Shown piece after piece: positions 51,154 through 60,065 of a stretch of 64,000 nucleotides of DNA; position 1 is the stretch's first letter; each line of letters begins with the position of its first letter. The stretch spans positions 116,152-180,151 of the forward strand of contig DATKTO010000041.1 in assembly GCA_035531075.1 (NCBI GenBank), written 5' to 3'. A model generated the notes under the pieces. That model did no database searches and had not been told where the DNA came from. It saw nothing but the letters and a program-made list of their open reading frames with translations. The translations under genes and the position numbers were made by a program. Source of the DNA: 39-52-133 sp035531075. GTDB lineage: Bacteria > Pseudomonadota > Gammaproteobacteria > Burkholderiales > Gallionellaceae.

Positions 51154-51579
51154 ATGCGATCCGTTAAGTGGATAATCATGATCAGCCTGTTTTCCATGAT
51201 TGCAGCTTGCCAGTTTTCAGGCACTGAACTCATAAAACCCTATGCCACGGATGGTTGTAGCTCATTTCCTGAGGGAACCCGTCAGCACAGGGATTTGTGG
51301 CATAAGTGCTGCACTGAGCATGATCAAAAATACTGGGTTGGTGGCAGTTACGACGAGCGTCTGAGTGCGGATCGCGAGTTGCGTAGCTGCGTTCAGTCGG
51401 TTGGAGAGCCAGCTATCGCTGAGCTGATGCTTGCAGGAGTGCGGGTCGGTGGCTCACCGTGGTGGCCGTCCTCGTTTCGCTGGGGTTATGGTTGGCCCTA
51501 TACCCACGGTTACAGGGCGCTGACGCCGGACGAGCTGGAGCAGGTCCGCAAGCAGAAAGAGGGTCAAGGCGATAAATAG
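51154..51579 (+). CDS. Phospholipase-A2-like lipoprotein
   Basis: 141 residues with a lipoprotein signal (lipobox IAAC, Cys near residue 19). The motif DLWHKCCTEHDQKYWVGG near residue 50 matches the CCxxHDxxY active-site helix of phospholipase A2, with His-Asp in place. The spacing of the other cysteines (DGCSSF, RSCVQS) fits a small disulfide-bonded fold. The C-terminal third is Trp/Tyr/Gly-rich, then charged. Start ATG 51154 is favoured by AAGGA five bases upstream over a GTG at 51151. Catalytic activity is untested. Confidence 0.75.
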   Translation: MRSVKWIIMISLFSMIAACQFSGTELIKPYATDGCSSFPEGTRQHRDLWHKCCTEHDQKYWVGGSYDERLSADRELRSCVQSVGEPAIAELMLAGVRVGGSPWWPSSFRWGYGWPYTHGYRALTPDELEQVRKQKEGQGDK

Positions 51580-51637
51580 CATTGTCAGCATGTCCTGCTG
51601 GCGTTAGAGTACGCAATATAAAAATGAGGAGTGCACA

Positions 51638-54073
51638 ATGACGACCGCCCTGATGATACTTGCAATATTTGTCATATTTTTGTTGCTGGCTTTTTTTCGT
51701 GCGTCTATCTGGGGATGGTTGCTGGCATCCATCGTGATTGTGGCCGGTGTGGCCATCCTTAACAGCATCTCTGGCGATGCGCTGATGGCAACAGTCATCA
51801 TCCTCGGCGTGATCGTCCTGGTACTGGGTGTGCCCTTCCTTCGCCAACAGCTGATCAGCAGTTTTATCCTCAAGGTATTCCGTAACATATTGCCCCAGGT
51901 TTCGCAGACCGAGCAGGAAGCGCTTGATGCCGGTACGGTGTGGTGGGATGGAGAGCTGTTTAGCGGCCACCCTGACTGGAACAAGTTGCTGGCTTACTCC
52001 AGACCAGTGCTTAGCGCGGAAGAGCAGTCCTTTGTCGATAATGAGACCGAGCAGTTGTGCGCGATGATAGACGACTGGGATGTGACTCATGTGCGCCAGG
52101 ATCTACCGCCGCAAGTATGGCAGTTCATCAAGGACAAGGGTTTCTTCGGCATGATCATCCCTAAGGAATATGGCGGCTTGCAGTTTTCCGCGCTCGCACA
52201 TTCGGCAGTGGTGACGAAGCTGGCTTCGCGCAGCGCTACCGGAACCGTGACGGTGATGGTTCCCAATTCACTGGGCCCTGCCGAGCTGTTGTTGCATTAC
52301 GGCACCAAGCAACAAAAAGACAAGTACCTGCACCGCCTGGCCAAAGGCCTGGAAATCCCCTGTTTTGCGTTAACCGGCCCTTATGCCGGCTCGGATGCGG
52401 GCGCGATTCCGGATACCGGGGTCGTTTGCTACGGCGAGTTCAACGGCCAGAAAAATGTGCTGGGCCTGCGCATGAACTGGGAGAAGCGCTATATCACGCT
52501 GTCACCGGTAGCAACGCTGCTCGGCATCGCGTTTAAATTGTATGATCCCGAGCATTTGCTCAGTCCTGAGGAAGCACGCGGCATTACGCTTGCGCTGATT
52601 CCGACCAATACACCCGGCGTGACAGTCGGACGCCGCCACTTCCCGCTCAATTCGGCCTTCCAGAACGGACCTACGTTGGGCAAGGATGTGTTTATACCGA
52701 TGGAATACATCATCGGTGGTGCAGAGTACATAGGCCAGGGCTGGCGCATGCTGATGGAGTGCCTGGCCGCTGGCCGCTCTATTTCGCTGCCCGCCAGCGC
52801 GACGGGCGCGGCAAAACTGTCAGCCCGCACCAGCGGCGCTTATGGCCGCGTGCGCAAGCAGTTTAAGATGCCGGTGGGCAAATTCGAAGGCGTGGAAGAG
52901 GCGCTGGCGAGGATCGGCGGCAATACTTACATGATGGAAGCCACGCGAGTGCTGACGGCCTCCGCCGTTGACATGGGAGAGAAACCTTCGGTTATTTCCG
53001 CGATCGCCAAATATCATTGCACCGAACGCAGCCGTTCCGTCATCAATGATGCAATGGATGTGCATGGCGGCAAGGGTATCTGCATGGGCCCGGATAATTA
53101 CATGGCGCGCGCCTACCAGCAAATCCCAATCGGGATTACGGTGGAAGGTGCCAATATCCTGACACGCAGCCTGATTATCTTTGGCCAGGGTGCGGTGCGC
53201 GCGCATCCTTACGTGCTCAGGGAAATCAAGGCAGCACACGACCCCGACAGAAAAAGCGCCCTGCTTGCATTTGATGCAGCGCTGTGGGGGCATGTCAGTT
53301 TCAGCATGAGCAATGCGGTGCGCGCGCTGGTGTTTGGTTTGACGGGCGGGCGCGGCATTGATGTGCCGACCGAGGCGCCGACGCGACGCTATTACCAGCA
53401 ATTGACGCGCTATTCGTCCGCCTTTGCAATTGCCGCAGACGTGGCCATGCTGGTACTGGGCGGCAGCCTGAAGCGCAAGGAAAAACTTTCCGCGCGTCTG
53501 GGGGATGTGCTGAGCCAGATGTATCTGTGCTCGGCCACCCTGAAACGTTTCGAGGATGACGGCCGCCCCGAAGCAGATCTGCCGTTGTTGCACTGGGCGA
53601 TGCAGGATGCGCTGCACAGAATTCAGGAAGCCTTTGATGGCGTGTTGCAGAATTTCCCCAATCGAGTGGCCGCCTGGCTCCTGCGCAGGCTGATCTTCCC
53701 GCTGGGAAAATGCGTGATGCCTCCGTCAGACGCGCTTGGACATCAGGTTGCCACGGCGCTGATGCAACCCGGCGCGGCGCGCGACCGCCTGACAGCAGGG
53801 ATGCATATCCCCAAAAATGAAAAGGAAGCGGTGGGTGCGCTGGAAGCGGCGCTTCTCAGCACCCTCCAGTGCGAGCCTGTGCAAGCGATCGTGGCCAAGG
53901 CGCGCAAGGAAGGACGGATCAAATCGCGGGACGAGCTGGAGCAGATTGCCGAAGCTGGCAAGGCCGGTGTGATCAATGGCGAGCAAGTCACAATGCTGGA
54001 GCGTGACTACGCGCTGCGCCGTAAAGTCATCATGGTGAACGATTTCGATCCTTCACAATTGCCCGCCGGCTAG
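51638..54073 (+). CDS. fadE: Acyl-CoA dehydrogenase FadE
   Basis: FAD enzyme for the first step of beta-oxidation. At 811 residues it has the FadE layout: two N-terminal membrane helices (about 5-28 and 32-58), a linker, an acyl-CoA dehydrogenase core (for example PNSLGPAELLLHYGTKQQKD near 208, FALTGPYAGSDAG near 245 and DVMHG-type VHGGKGICMGPDN near 480) and a DUF1974-like C-terminal region. GAGGAG precedes the ATG. It opens the fatty-acid degradation locus. Confidence 0.94.
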   Translation: MTTALMILAIFVIFLLLAFFRASIWGWLLASIVIVAGVAILNSISGDALMATVIILGVIVLVLGVPFLRQQLISSFILKVFRNILPQVSQTEQEALDAGTVWWDGELFSGHPDWNKLLAYSRPVLSAEEQSFVDNETEQLCAMIDDWDVTHVRQDLPPQVWQFIKDKGFFGMIIPKEYGGLQFSALAHSAVVTKLASRSATGTVTVMVPNSLGPAELLLHYGTKQQKDKYLHRLAKGLEIPCFALTGPYAGSDAGAIPDTGVVCYGEFNGQKNVLGLRMNWEKRYITLSPVATLLGIAFKLYDPEHLLSPEEARGITLALIPTNTPGVTVGRRHFPLNSAFQNGPTLGKDVFIPMEYIIGGAEYIGQGWRMLMECLAAGRSISLPASATGAAKLSARTSGAYGRVRKQFKMPVGKFEGVEEALARIGGNTYMMEATRVLTASAVDMGEKPSVISAIAKYHCTERSRSVINDAMDVHGGKGICMGPDNYMARAYQQIPIGITVEGANILTRSLIIFGQGAVRAHPYVLREIKAAHDPDRKSALLAFDAALWGHVSFSMSNAVRALVFGLTGGRGIDVPTEAPTRRYYQQLTRYSSAFAIAADVAMLVLGGSLKRKEKLSARLGDVLSQMYLCSATLKRFEDDGRPEADLPLLHWAMQDALHRIQEAFDGVLQNFPNRVAAWLLRRLIFPLGKCVMPPSDALGHQVATALMQPGAARDRLTAGMHIPKNEKEAVGALEAALLSTLQCEPVQAIVAKARKEGRIKSRDELEQIAEAGKAGVINGEQVTMLERDYALRRKVIMVNDFDPSQLPAG

Positions 54074-54145
54074 ATTACTTTTGCGCAACATCCTGTGATG
54101 ATGCGGTTATGAACACTACGGCCCAGCCTGAATGCGACTTGAGCC

Positions 54146-54979
54146 ATGAATGAGTTGCACGATAAAACCATCTTTATCACCGGCGCCACCCGCGGCATCG
54201 GGCGCGCAATCGCGCTGCGCTGCGCGCGCGGCGGCGCCAGGGTGGTGATCACCGGCAAGACTGCGCTTGCGCATGCCAAGTTGCCCGGCACCATACATAG
54301 CGTGGCCGCCGAAGTGGAGCAGGCTGGCGGACAGGCGCTGGCTATCCAGCTGGACGTGCGCGACGAGCAGGCATTACAGGCTGCCGTCGGACAGGCAGCG
54401 CTTCATTTCGGCGGGGTCGATGTGCTGGTCAACAATGCGAGCGCGATCAGTCTGACTGGCACGGTGGATACACCGGCCAAGCGGCTGGATTTGATGTGGG
54501 ACGTGAATATGCGCGCGACTTTTCTGGCTTCGCAGGCCTGCATTCCATATTTGAAAAAATCAGCAAATCCGCATATCCTGACCCTGTCACCGCCATTGAG
54601 TCATGATGCAAAATGGTTTGCGCCGCATGTGGCTTACAGCATTTCAAAGTTTGGCATGAGCCTGTGCGCATTGGGCATGGCACGTGAATTTGCCGCTGAT
54701 GGCATAGCGGTGAATTGCCTGTGGCCGCGTACCACCATTGCGACTGCGGCAATAGAATTCAACTTCCCGGAAAACATCCTGCGCGCTTCGCGCAAACCTG
54801 AAATTGTTGCGGATGCAGCGTATCAAATTCTTCGGCGCAACAGCCGTGAATGCAGCGGAAATTTTTTTGTCGATGAGGAGGTTTTGCGCAGTGCGGGTGT
54901 AACAGACTTCGAGCAATATGCGGTGACGCCGGGCACACCATTGCATGGCGATTTGTTTCTGGATCAAGGGAGTATGTAA
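54146..54979 (+). CDS. Short-chain dehydrogenase/reductase, HSDL2-like
   Basis: 277-residue classical SDR. The cofactor motif is ITGATRGIGRAIALRCA at the N-terminus, NNASAISL near 95, and the catalytic YxxxK in AYSISKFGMSLCALG near 172; the segment VNCLWPRTTIATAAIE follows. The pattern resembles the HSDL2 group, associated with fatty-acid metabolism. Its stop overlaps the ligase start by one base (TAATG), which supports a role with acyl-CoA. Substrate unknown. Confidence 0.87.
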   Translation: MNELHDKTIFITGATRGIGRAIALRCARGGARVVITGKTALAHAKLPGTIHSVAAEVEQAGGQALAIQLDVRDEQALQAAVGQAALHFGGVDVLVNNASAISLTGTVDTPAKRLDLMWDVNMRATFLASQACIPYLKKSANPHILTLSPPLSHDAKWFAPHVAYSISKFGMSLCALGMAREFAADGIAVNCLWPRTTIATAAIEFNFPENILRASRKPEIVADAAYQILRRNSRECSGNFFVDEEVLRSAGVTDFEQYAVTPGTPLHGDLFLDQGSM

Positions 54980-56784
54980 TGTCGAAAAATACAGGCCACA
55001 TCATTACACCGGATGAAGCAGTCACGCTGCACGGACTTTTTTTAGCCAGGGTCAGGCGCACGCCCGAGGCTACGGCATACCGCTATTTCAATACGCAGCA
55101 AAATGCATGGCAGTCCTATACCTGGACGCAGATGCGGGACGAGATCGCCAGATGGCAGGCAGCCCTGCTAAGCGAAGGGCTGGCATCCGGCGATCGCGTC
55201 GCGGTCATGCTGCGCAACTGTCCGCAATGGGTCATGTTCGATCAGGCGGCCCATTCGCTGGGCCTGGTTGTGGTGCCGCTCTATACCGTGGACAGGCCGG
55301 ACAGCGTCGCCTATATCGTCAACGATTCGGGTGCCAAGGTGCTGTTGTTTGAAACAAGCGAACAATGGCAGGCGTTGCGCAGCGTGCGCGACAAAATGAG
55401 CTGTGTACAGAGATTTGTCGGGCTGGATAATGTTGCCGATGCTGACGAATCGCGTTTGAAATCTGCAGGCAGCTGGCTGCCGCAAGCCGCACAACTCAAA
55501 GTACCCGCCGCTCTCAGCACTGAACAACTGGCCACCATCATCTATACCTCCGGCACGACGGGCAAGCCAAAGGGAGTGATGCTGAGCCACGCCAATATTC
55601 TGAGCAACGCATACCATACCTTAAATACTTTCCCGATCTATACGGACGATCTGCTGCTGTCATTCCTGCCGCTGTCGCATACCTTTGAACGCACCCTGGG
55701 TTATTACCTGACGGTGATGACAGGATCCACGGTTGCCTATGCGCGCTCTGTCGCGCTATTGGGCGAAGATCTGCAAACCATCAAACCGACGGTGCTGATT
55801 TCCGTGCCCAGAATTTATGAGCGGGTGTATGCCGCCATTCATAACAAGCTGGAAGAAGGTTCACCGCTCAAGCGCAAGCTGTTCAATCTTGCGGTCGAGG
55901 TCGGCTGGGCGCGCTTTTTGCATCAGCAGTCGCGCGGGCCATGGAAAGTGTCCTTCCTGCTGTGGCCGATATTGAGAGCGCTGGTGGCGAGAAAGATACT
56001 GGTCAAGATGGGCGGGCGCTTGCGCGCCGCCATCAGCGGCGGTGCGGCGCTGTCGGCCGAGATTTCGCGCATGTTTGTGGGGCTCGGCCTGCCCGTGGTG
56101 CAGGGGTACGGCCTGACCGAGACCAGCCCGGTGATCAGCGCCAGCTCGCTGGAGAACAACTTTCCGGATAGCGCGGGCAGGCCCATTCGCGGCTTGCAGG
56201 TGCGCATCGGCGAGCAGAATGCCCTGATGATCAAAGGCCCGAACGTGATGATGGGCTACTGGAATAATCCGGAAGCGACCCGCGCCATGATCGATGCCGA
56301 AGGCTGGCTGAATACCGGCGATACCGCACGCATCAGCGAAACCGGCCATATTTATATTACAGGGCGTTTGAAGGAAATAATCGTGCTGTCGAATGGCGAA
56401 AAAATACCGCCTACCGACATGGAACTGGCCATCATGCGTGATCGACTGTTTGACCAAGTCATGGTGTATGGTGAAGCACGCCCATATCTGGTTGCGTTGG
56501 CTGTGGTCAATCCGGAAAGCTGGAAGCAAATTGCCGCGCAAATGGGGGTGGCAGCCGACATGCCCGAGTCTCTGCGCGACAAGGGGGTTGAACAGGAAGT
56601 GCTGAAATTGATCGCTGCACAAATCCACGAGTTTCCAGGCTATGCGCAAATACGCCGGGTATTGCTCCAGAGTGAACCGTGGTCAATAGAAAATGGCCTG
56701 CTCACGCCCACCCTGAAAATCAAACGCGCGCAGGTCGTGGCAAAATTCGCAGCGGAAATAAACGAGCTATACGAAGGACACTAG
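54979..56784 (+). CDS. Long-chain acyl-CoA synthetase (AMP-forming)
   Basis: Activates fatty acids to acyl-CoA through an acyl-adenylate. The P-loop is IIYTSGTTGKPKGVMLSH near residue 190, followed by FLPLSHTFERTLGY, GYGLTETSPVIS near 380 and the hinge region LNTGDTARISETGHIYITGR near 450. The 601-residue length fits the FAA1/COG1022 class rather than FadD. It sits between the SDR and a thioesterase, one and two bases apart. Confidence 0.92.
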   Translation: MSKNTGHIITPDEAVTLHGLFLARVRRTPEATAYRYFNTQQNAWQSYTWTQMRDEIARWQAALLSEGLASGDRVAVMLRNCPQWVMFDQAAHSLGLVVVPLYTVDRPDSVAYIVNDSGAKVLLFETSEQWQALRSVRDKMSCVQRFVGLDNVADADESRLKSAGSWLPQAAQLKVPAALSTEQLATIIYTSGTTGKPKGVMLSHANILSNAYHTLNTFPIYTDDLLLSFLPLSHTFERTLGYYLTVMTGSTVAYARSVALLGEDLQTIKPTVLISVPRIYERVYAAIHNKLEEGSPLKRKLFNLAVEVGWARFLHQQSRGPWKVSFLLWPILRALVARKILVKMGGRLRAAISGGAALSAEISRMFVGLGLPVVQGYGLTETSPVISASSLENNFPDSAGRPIRGLQVRIGEQNALMIKGPNVMMGYWNNPEATRAMIDAEGWLNTGDTARISETGHIYITGRLKEIIVLSNGEKIPPTDMELAIMRDRLFDQVMVYGEARPYLVALAVVNPESWKQIAAQMGVAADMPESLRDKGVEQEVLKLIAAQIHEFPGYAQIRRVLLQSEPWSIENGLLTPTLKIKRAQVVAKFAAEINELYEGH

Positions 56785-56785
56785 C

Positions 56786-57181
56786 ATGACAAATCAGCTT
56801 GTCACCCTGCCACACCGCGAGCCCACCATAAGAGTGGCGGCGATGCCATCCGATGCCAATTACTCGGGCGATATGTTCGGTGGCTGGATCATGGGGCAGG
56901 TTGATATTGCCGGCAGCATACCCGCGCTGCATCGCGCCAAGGGGCGCGTGGTGACAGTGGCGGTCAACTCCTTTGTATTTAAAGAGCCGATCTTTATGGG
57001 CGACATCGTGAGTTTCTATGCGGAAATCATCAAGGTCGGCAGAACATCGATCACGGTGGATGTGCAGGTGTATGCGCAGCGCGACCCGGCCAAGCCGGTG
57101 TGCGTCAAGGTGACAGAGGCTGTGCTGACCTATGTGGCCATAGGCGAAGACCGCAAGCCGCGGGTGCTGCCAGCGGATTGA
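56786..57181 (+). CDS. Hotdog-fold acyl-CoA thioesterase, YciA-like
   Basis: 131-residue single hotdog domain. The blocks TIRVAAMPSDANYSGDMFGG and WIMGQVDIAGSIPALHRAKG, then VNSFVFKEPIFMGDIVSFYA, are those of the acyl-CoA thioester hydrolase (YciA/BFIT) group, with the catalytic Asp in the first block. It probably releases CoA or adjusts acyl-CoA pools. AAGGA precedes the ATG, two bases after the ligase stop, so it is the last gene of this transcript before a repeat-rich gap. Confidence 0.88.
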   Translation: MTNQLVTLPHREPTIRVAAMPSDANYSGDMFGGWIMGQVDIAGSIPALHRAKGRVVTVAVNSFVFKEPIFMGDIVSFYAEIIKVGRTSITVDVQVYAQRDPAKPVCVKVTEAVLTYVAIGEDRKPRVLPAD

Positions 57182-57199
57182 TGGTATTCGAAAAACAAT

Positions 57200-57336
57200 T
57201 TGCCACAGAGAGCAGAGTGTATGTTGTCGGGGCTTTAGCCCCTTGCAATCTCGGCCTACCCCTTGCGGGTACAGAGAACACAGAGAGTTTGGTTAAATTT
57301 TTTAGCTCAGTGGTTTTCTCTGTGATCTCTGTGGCT
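57200..57336. repeat. Composite CACAGAG-type inverted repeat element
   Basis: ACAGAGAACACAGAGA (57271-57286) pairs with TCTCTGTGATCTCTGT (57317-57332), one mismatch. An outer GCCACAGAG (57202-57210) pairs with CTCTGTGGC (57327-57335). Between the two left arms lies about 60 bases with its own palindrome, GGGGCTTTAGCCCC (57229-57242). It looks like a dispersed palindromic repeat interrupted by a second one. Confidence 0.65.
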
Positions 57337-57355
57337 AAAAGACTTGTTAATTTGT

Positions 57356-57377
57356 AATATATTGATTTTATTCAATA
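57356..57377. promoter_or_regulatory. AT-rich palindromic site before the fadB-like gene (site 1)
   Basis: AATATATTGATTTTATTCAATA contains the inverted repeat TATTGA-TTTTAT-TCAATA. The same 22 bases recur with one change at 59900-59921 and more loosely at 61285-61306, each upstream of a gene of this locus. It ends 16 bases before the ATG and could be an operator. Confidence 0.5.
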
Positions 57378-57393
57378 TTTTTATGGGGGTTTC

Positions 57394-59880
57394 ATGAGCA
57401 AAAATTTTTATATCCGCAAGGTAGCCGTGCTCGGCGCCGGTGTGATGGGCGCGCAGATTGCGGCGCATCTGACTAATGCCAATGTCGAGACCATCCTGTT
57501 CGAGCTGCCGGCGAAAGAGGGCGGCCCAAACGGCAATGTAAAGCGCGCGCTGGATGGCCTGAAAAAGCTGGAACCCAACCCGCTGTCTTCGCCCTCGCGG
57601 CTCAGCTATATCCAGCCGGCCAACTATGAACACAATCTCGACTTGCTGCGCGAATGCGATCTGGTGATCGAGGCCATCGCCGAACGCGTGGACTGGAAGT
57701 CCGACCTGTATCGCAAGGTGGCGCCTTACCTCGGCGAACAGACCATCTTCGCCACCAACACCTCGGGCCTGTCGATCAACAGCCTCGCCGACGCCTTCCC
57801 CGAAGCCTTGCGCCACCGCTTCTGCGGCGTCCACTTCTTCAATCCGCCGCGCTACATGCACCTGGTCGAGCTGATTCCGTGCAAAGGGACAGACGTTGCA
57901 TTGCTCGACCAGCTCGAAGCGTTTCTGGTGTCGACGGTGGGCAAGGGCGTGGTGCGCGCCAAAGACACCCCCAACTTCATAGCCAATCGCGTCGGCGTGT
58001 TTTCAATGCTGGCAACCAAGCATCATGCACAGGCTTTCGGGCTGGGCTTCGATACCGTGGACGCCCTCACAGGGCGCTATCTGGGCCGCCCCAAGAGCGC
58101 AACCTTCCGCACCCTGGATGTGGTCGGTCTGGATGTTTACTCGCATGTGGTCAACACCATGCGCGACAAGCTCACCGATGATGCATGGCATGGCTACTTT
58201 GCGCTGCCGGTGTGGTTCAACAAGCTGATTGAAGAAGGTTCGCTGGGGCAGAAAGCCAAGCGCGGCGTGTACAAAAAAGTGGGCAAGGAAATTCATGTGC
58301 TGGATGTGTCGACGCATACCTACAAACTGTCCCAGGGCAAGGCCGATGACGCGGTGAAAGACATACTGCGCGAGCGCGACTGGGCGAAGAAGCTGGCAGC
58401 CCTGCGCGACAGCAAGCATCCGCAGGCACAGTTCCTGTGGAGCCTGCTGCGCGACACCTTCCACTATTGCGCGCTGCAGCTGGAAAGCATCGCCGACAAT
58501 GCGCGCGATCTTGATCTGGCAGTGCGCTGGGGTTTCGGCTGGGATAGCGGCCCGTTTGAAATCTGGCAGGCAGCCGGCTGGCAGCAGGTCGCTGGCTGGA
58601 TCAATGCCGATATTGCCGCAGGCAAGGCGATGGCCAATGTGCCGCTGCCGGCATGGGTGACGGAGGCTGGCCGCAGCGGCGTGCATACCGCACAGGGTTC
58701 ATGGTCGCCCTCGCGCAAAACCATACAGCCGCGTTCAACCTTGCCGGTATACCGGCGCCAGCTGTTCCCGGATCGCGTCCTGGGCGAAACCGCGCACTAC
58801 GGCGAGACCGTATTCGAGAATGACGATCTGCGCATGTGGCACAGCGGGGACTCAATCGCCATCCTCAGTTTCAAGACCAAGATGCATGCGGTCAGCAATG
58901 AAGTGCTGGACGGCATCCTGCGTGCCGTGAGCGAGGCCGAAGCCAACTTCAAGGCGCTGATCCTGTGGCAGACCGAGCCGCCGTTTTCGGCAGGCGCACA
59001 CCTGCTGCAGTTGATGCAGGGGGTCAAGGATGTCACCGGCGCGCAATCAGCCGGCATGTTCGACAAACTGAAAGGTGCGGCACAGCGCGTCAAATTCACC
59101 ATCGCGGGCGGCGGTGGCGTGGGGCAGATCCTCAATGCCGCCACCGGCAATGTGCCGCGCGTGGAAGAGGTGGTCGCCAAGTTCCAGCAGGTGTCGATGC
59201 GCCTGAAATACTCTTCCGTACCTACCATCGCCGCGGTCGACGGCCTGGCGCTGGGCGGCGGTTGCGAGTTTTCCATCCACTGCTCAAGAATTGTGGCCAC
59301 GCTGGAAAGCTACATCGGCCTGGTGGAAGTCGGTGTCGGCCTGCTGCCCGCCGGCGGCGGCTGCAAGGAGCTTGCGCAGCGTGCCGCGGCAGAAGCCAGG
59401 GGCGGTGATATTTTCCCCTACCTGCGCCGCTACTTTCAGAACGTGGCGATGGGCGAAGTGGCCAAGAGCGCAGAGCTGGCAAGAGAGATGGGCTATCTGC
59501 GCAGTTCCGACCGTATCGTGCTGAACCGCTTCGAGTTGCTGCACATCGCCAAACAGGAAGCGAAAGCCCTGATCGCCACGGATTATCGCCCGCCACTGCA
59601 CCCGCGCCAGATCGCAGTATCGGGCCGCGTCGGCATCGCCACCTTCAAGGCCTCGATGATCAACATGCTGGAAGGCGGTTTTATGTCCGCGCACGACTAC
59701 AACATCGGCTGCCGTGTGGCGGAAACCATGTGCGGCGGCGACGTGGATGCCGGCAGCCTGGTGGATGAAGACTGGCTGCTCGAGCTGGAGCGGCGCAACT
59801 TTATGGCGCTGCTTTCAACAACAGAGACGCAGGATCGCATTGAGCACATGCTGAAGCACGGCAAGCCATTGCGCAATTAA
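57394..59880 (+). CDS. 3-hydroxyacyl-CoA dehydrogenase / enoyl-CoA hydratase fusion
   Basis: Bifunctional beta-oxidation enzyme of 828 residues. The hydroxyacyl-CoA dehydrogenase comes first (NAD fold VLGAGVMGAQIAAHLTN, then CGVHFFNPPRYMHLVELI near 150 and GVVRAKDTPNFIANRVG near 190); the crotonase domain lies near residues 480-680. This is the reverse of E. coli FadB and like the FadN class. Both crotonase acidic residues are present (GGGCEFSIH and VEVGVGLLPAGGG). GGGGG precedes the ATG. The thiolase downstream would complete the cycle. Confidence 0.92.
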   Translation: MSKNFYIRKVAVLGAGVMGAQIAAHLTNANVETILFELPAKEGGPNGNVKRALDGLKKLEPNPLSSPSRLSYIQPANYEHNLDLLRECDLVIEAIAERVDWKSDLYRKVAPYLGEQTIFATNTSGLSINSLADAFPEALRHRFCGVHFFNPPRYMHLVELIPCKGTDVALLDQLEAFLVSTVGKGVVRAKDTPNFIANRVGVFSMLATKHHAQAFGLGFDTVDALTGRYLGRPKSATFRTLDVVGLDVYSHVVNTMRDKLTDDAWHGYFALPVWFNKLIEEGSLGQKAKRGVYKKVGKEIHVLDVSTHTYKLSQGKADDAVKDILRERDWAKKLAALRDSKHPQAQFLWSLLRDTFHYCALQLESIADNARDLDLAVRWGFGWDSGPFEIWQAAGWQQVAGWINADIAAGKAMANVPLPAWVTEAGRSGVHTAQGSWSPSRKTIQPRSTLPVYRRQLFPDRVLGETAHYGETVFENDDLRMWHSGDSIAILSFKTKMHAVSNEVLDGILRAVSEAEANFKALILWQTEPPFSAGAHLLQLMQGVKDVTGAQSAGMFDKLKGAAQRVKFTIAGGGGVGQILNAATGNVPRVEEVVAKFQQVSMRLKYSSVPTIAAVDGLALGGGCEFSIHCSRIVATLESYIGLVEVGVGLLPAGGGCKELAQRAAAEARGGDIFPYLRRYFQNVAMGEVAKSAELAREMGYLRSSDRIVLNRFELLHIAKQEAKALIATDYRPPLHPRQIAVSGRVGIATFKASMINMLEGGFMSAHDYNIGCRVAETMCGGDVDAGSLVDEDWLLELERRNFMALLSTTETQDRIEHMLKHGKPLRN

Positions 59881-59899
59881 AGTCGAGAGTTGTTTGTAT

Positions 59900-59921
59900 A
59901 ATATATTGATTTTATTTAATA
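59900..59921. promoter_or_regulatory. AT-rich site before the thiolase gene (site 2)
   Basis: AATATATTGATTTTATTTAATA, 21 of 22 bases as in site 1. It lies between the fadB-like stop and the thiolase, separated from the thiolase ATG by the 69-base palindromic repeat. Confidence 0.5.
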
Positions 59922-59959
59922 ATTTAATAAATTAAAGCGATTGCCTGAGCGAGGCTTGT

Positions 59960-60028
59960 GTAGGGTGGGCACGCTGTATCTGCCCACGCGGATTGGTGGG
60001 CACAGCCTTTGGCCTTTGCCCACCCTAC
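59960..60028. repeat. GTAGGGTGGGCA extragenic palindrome
   Basis: 69-base element bounded by GTAGGGTGGGCA and TGCCCACCCTAC, with an inner repeat TGCCCAC / GTGGGCA. It shares its ends with the palindromes at 36034 and 37268 and is a REP/MITE-like sequence inserted in the thiolase leader. Confidence 0.75.
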
Positions 60029-60065
60029 GCATTGCAAAATGATAGTGCACTATTAGGAGATAAAA

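Noticed and set aside
57100..57357. 85-residue frame over the CACAGAG repeat
   Set aside because: Runs out of the thioesterase gene into a palindromic repeat; typical repeat-derived false frame.
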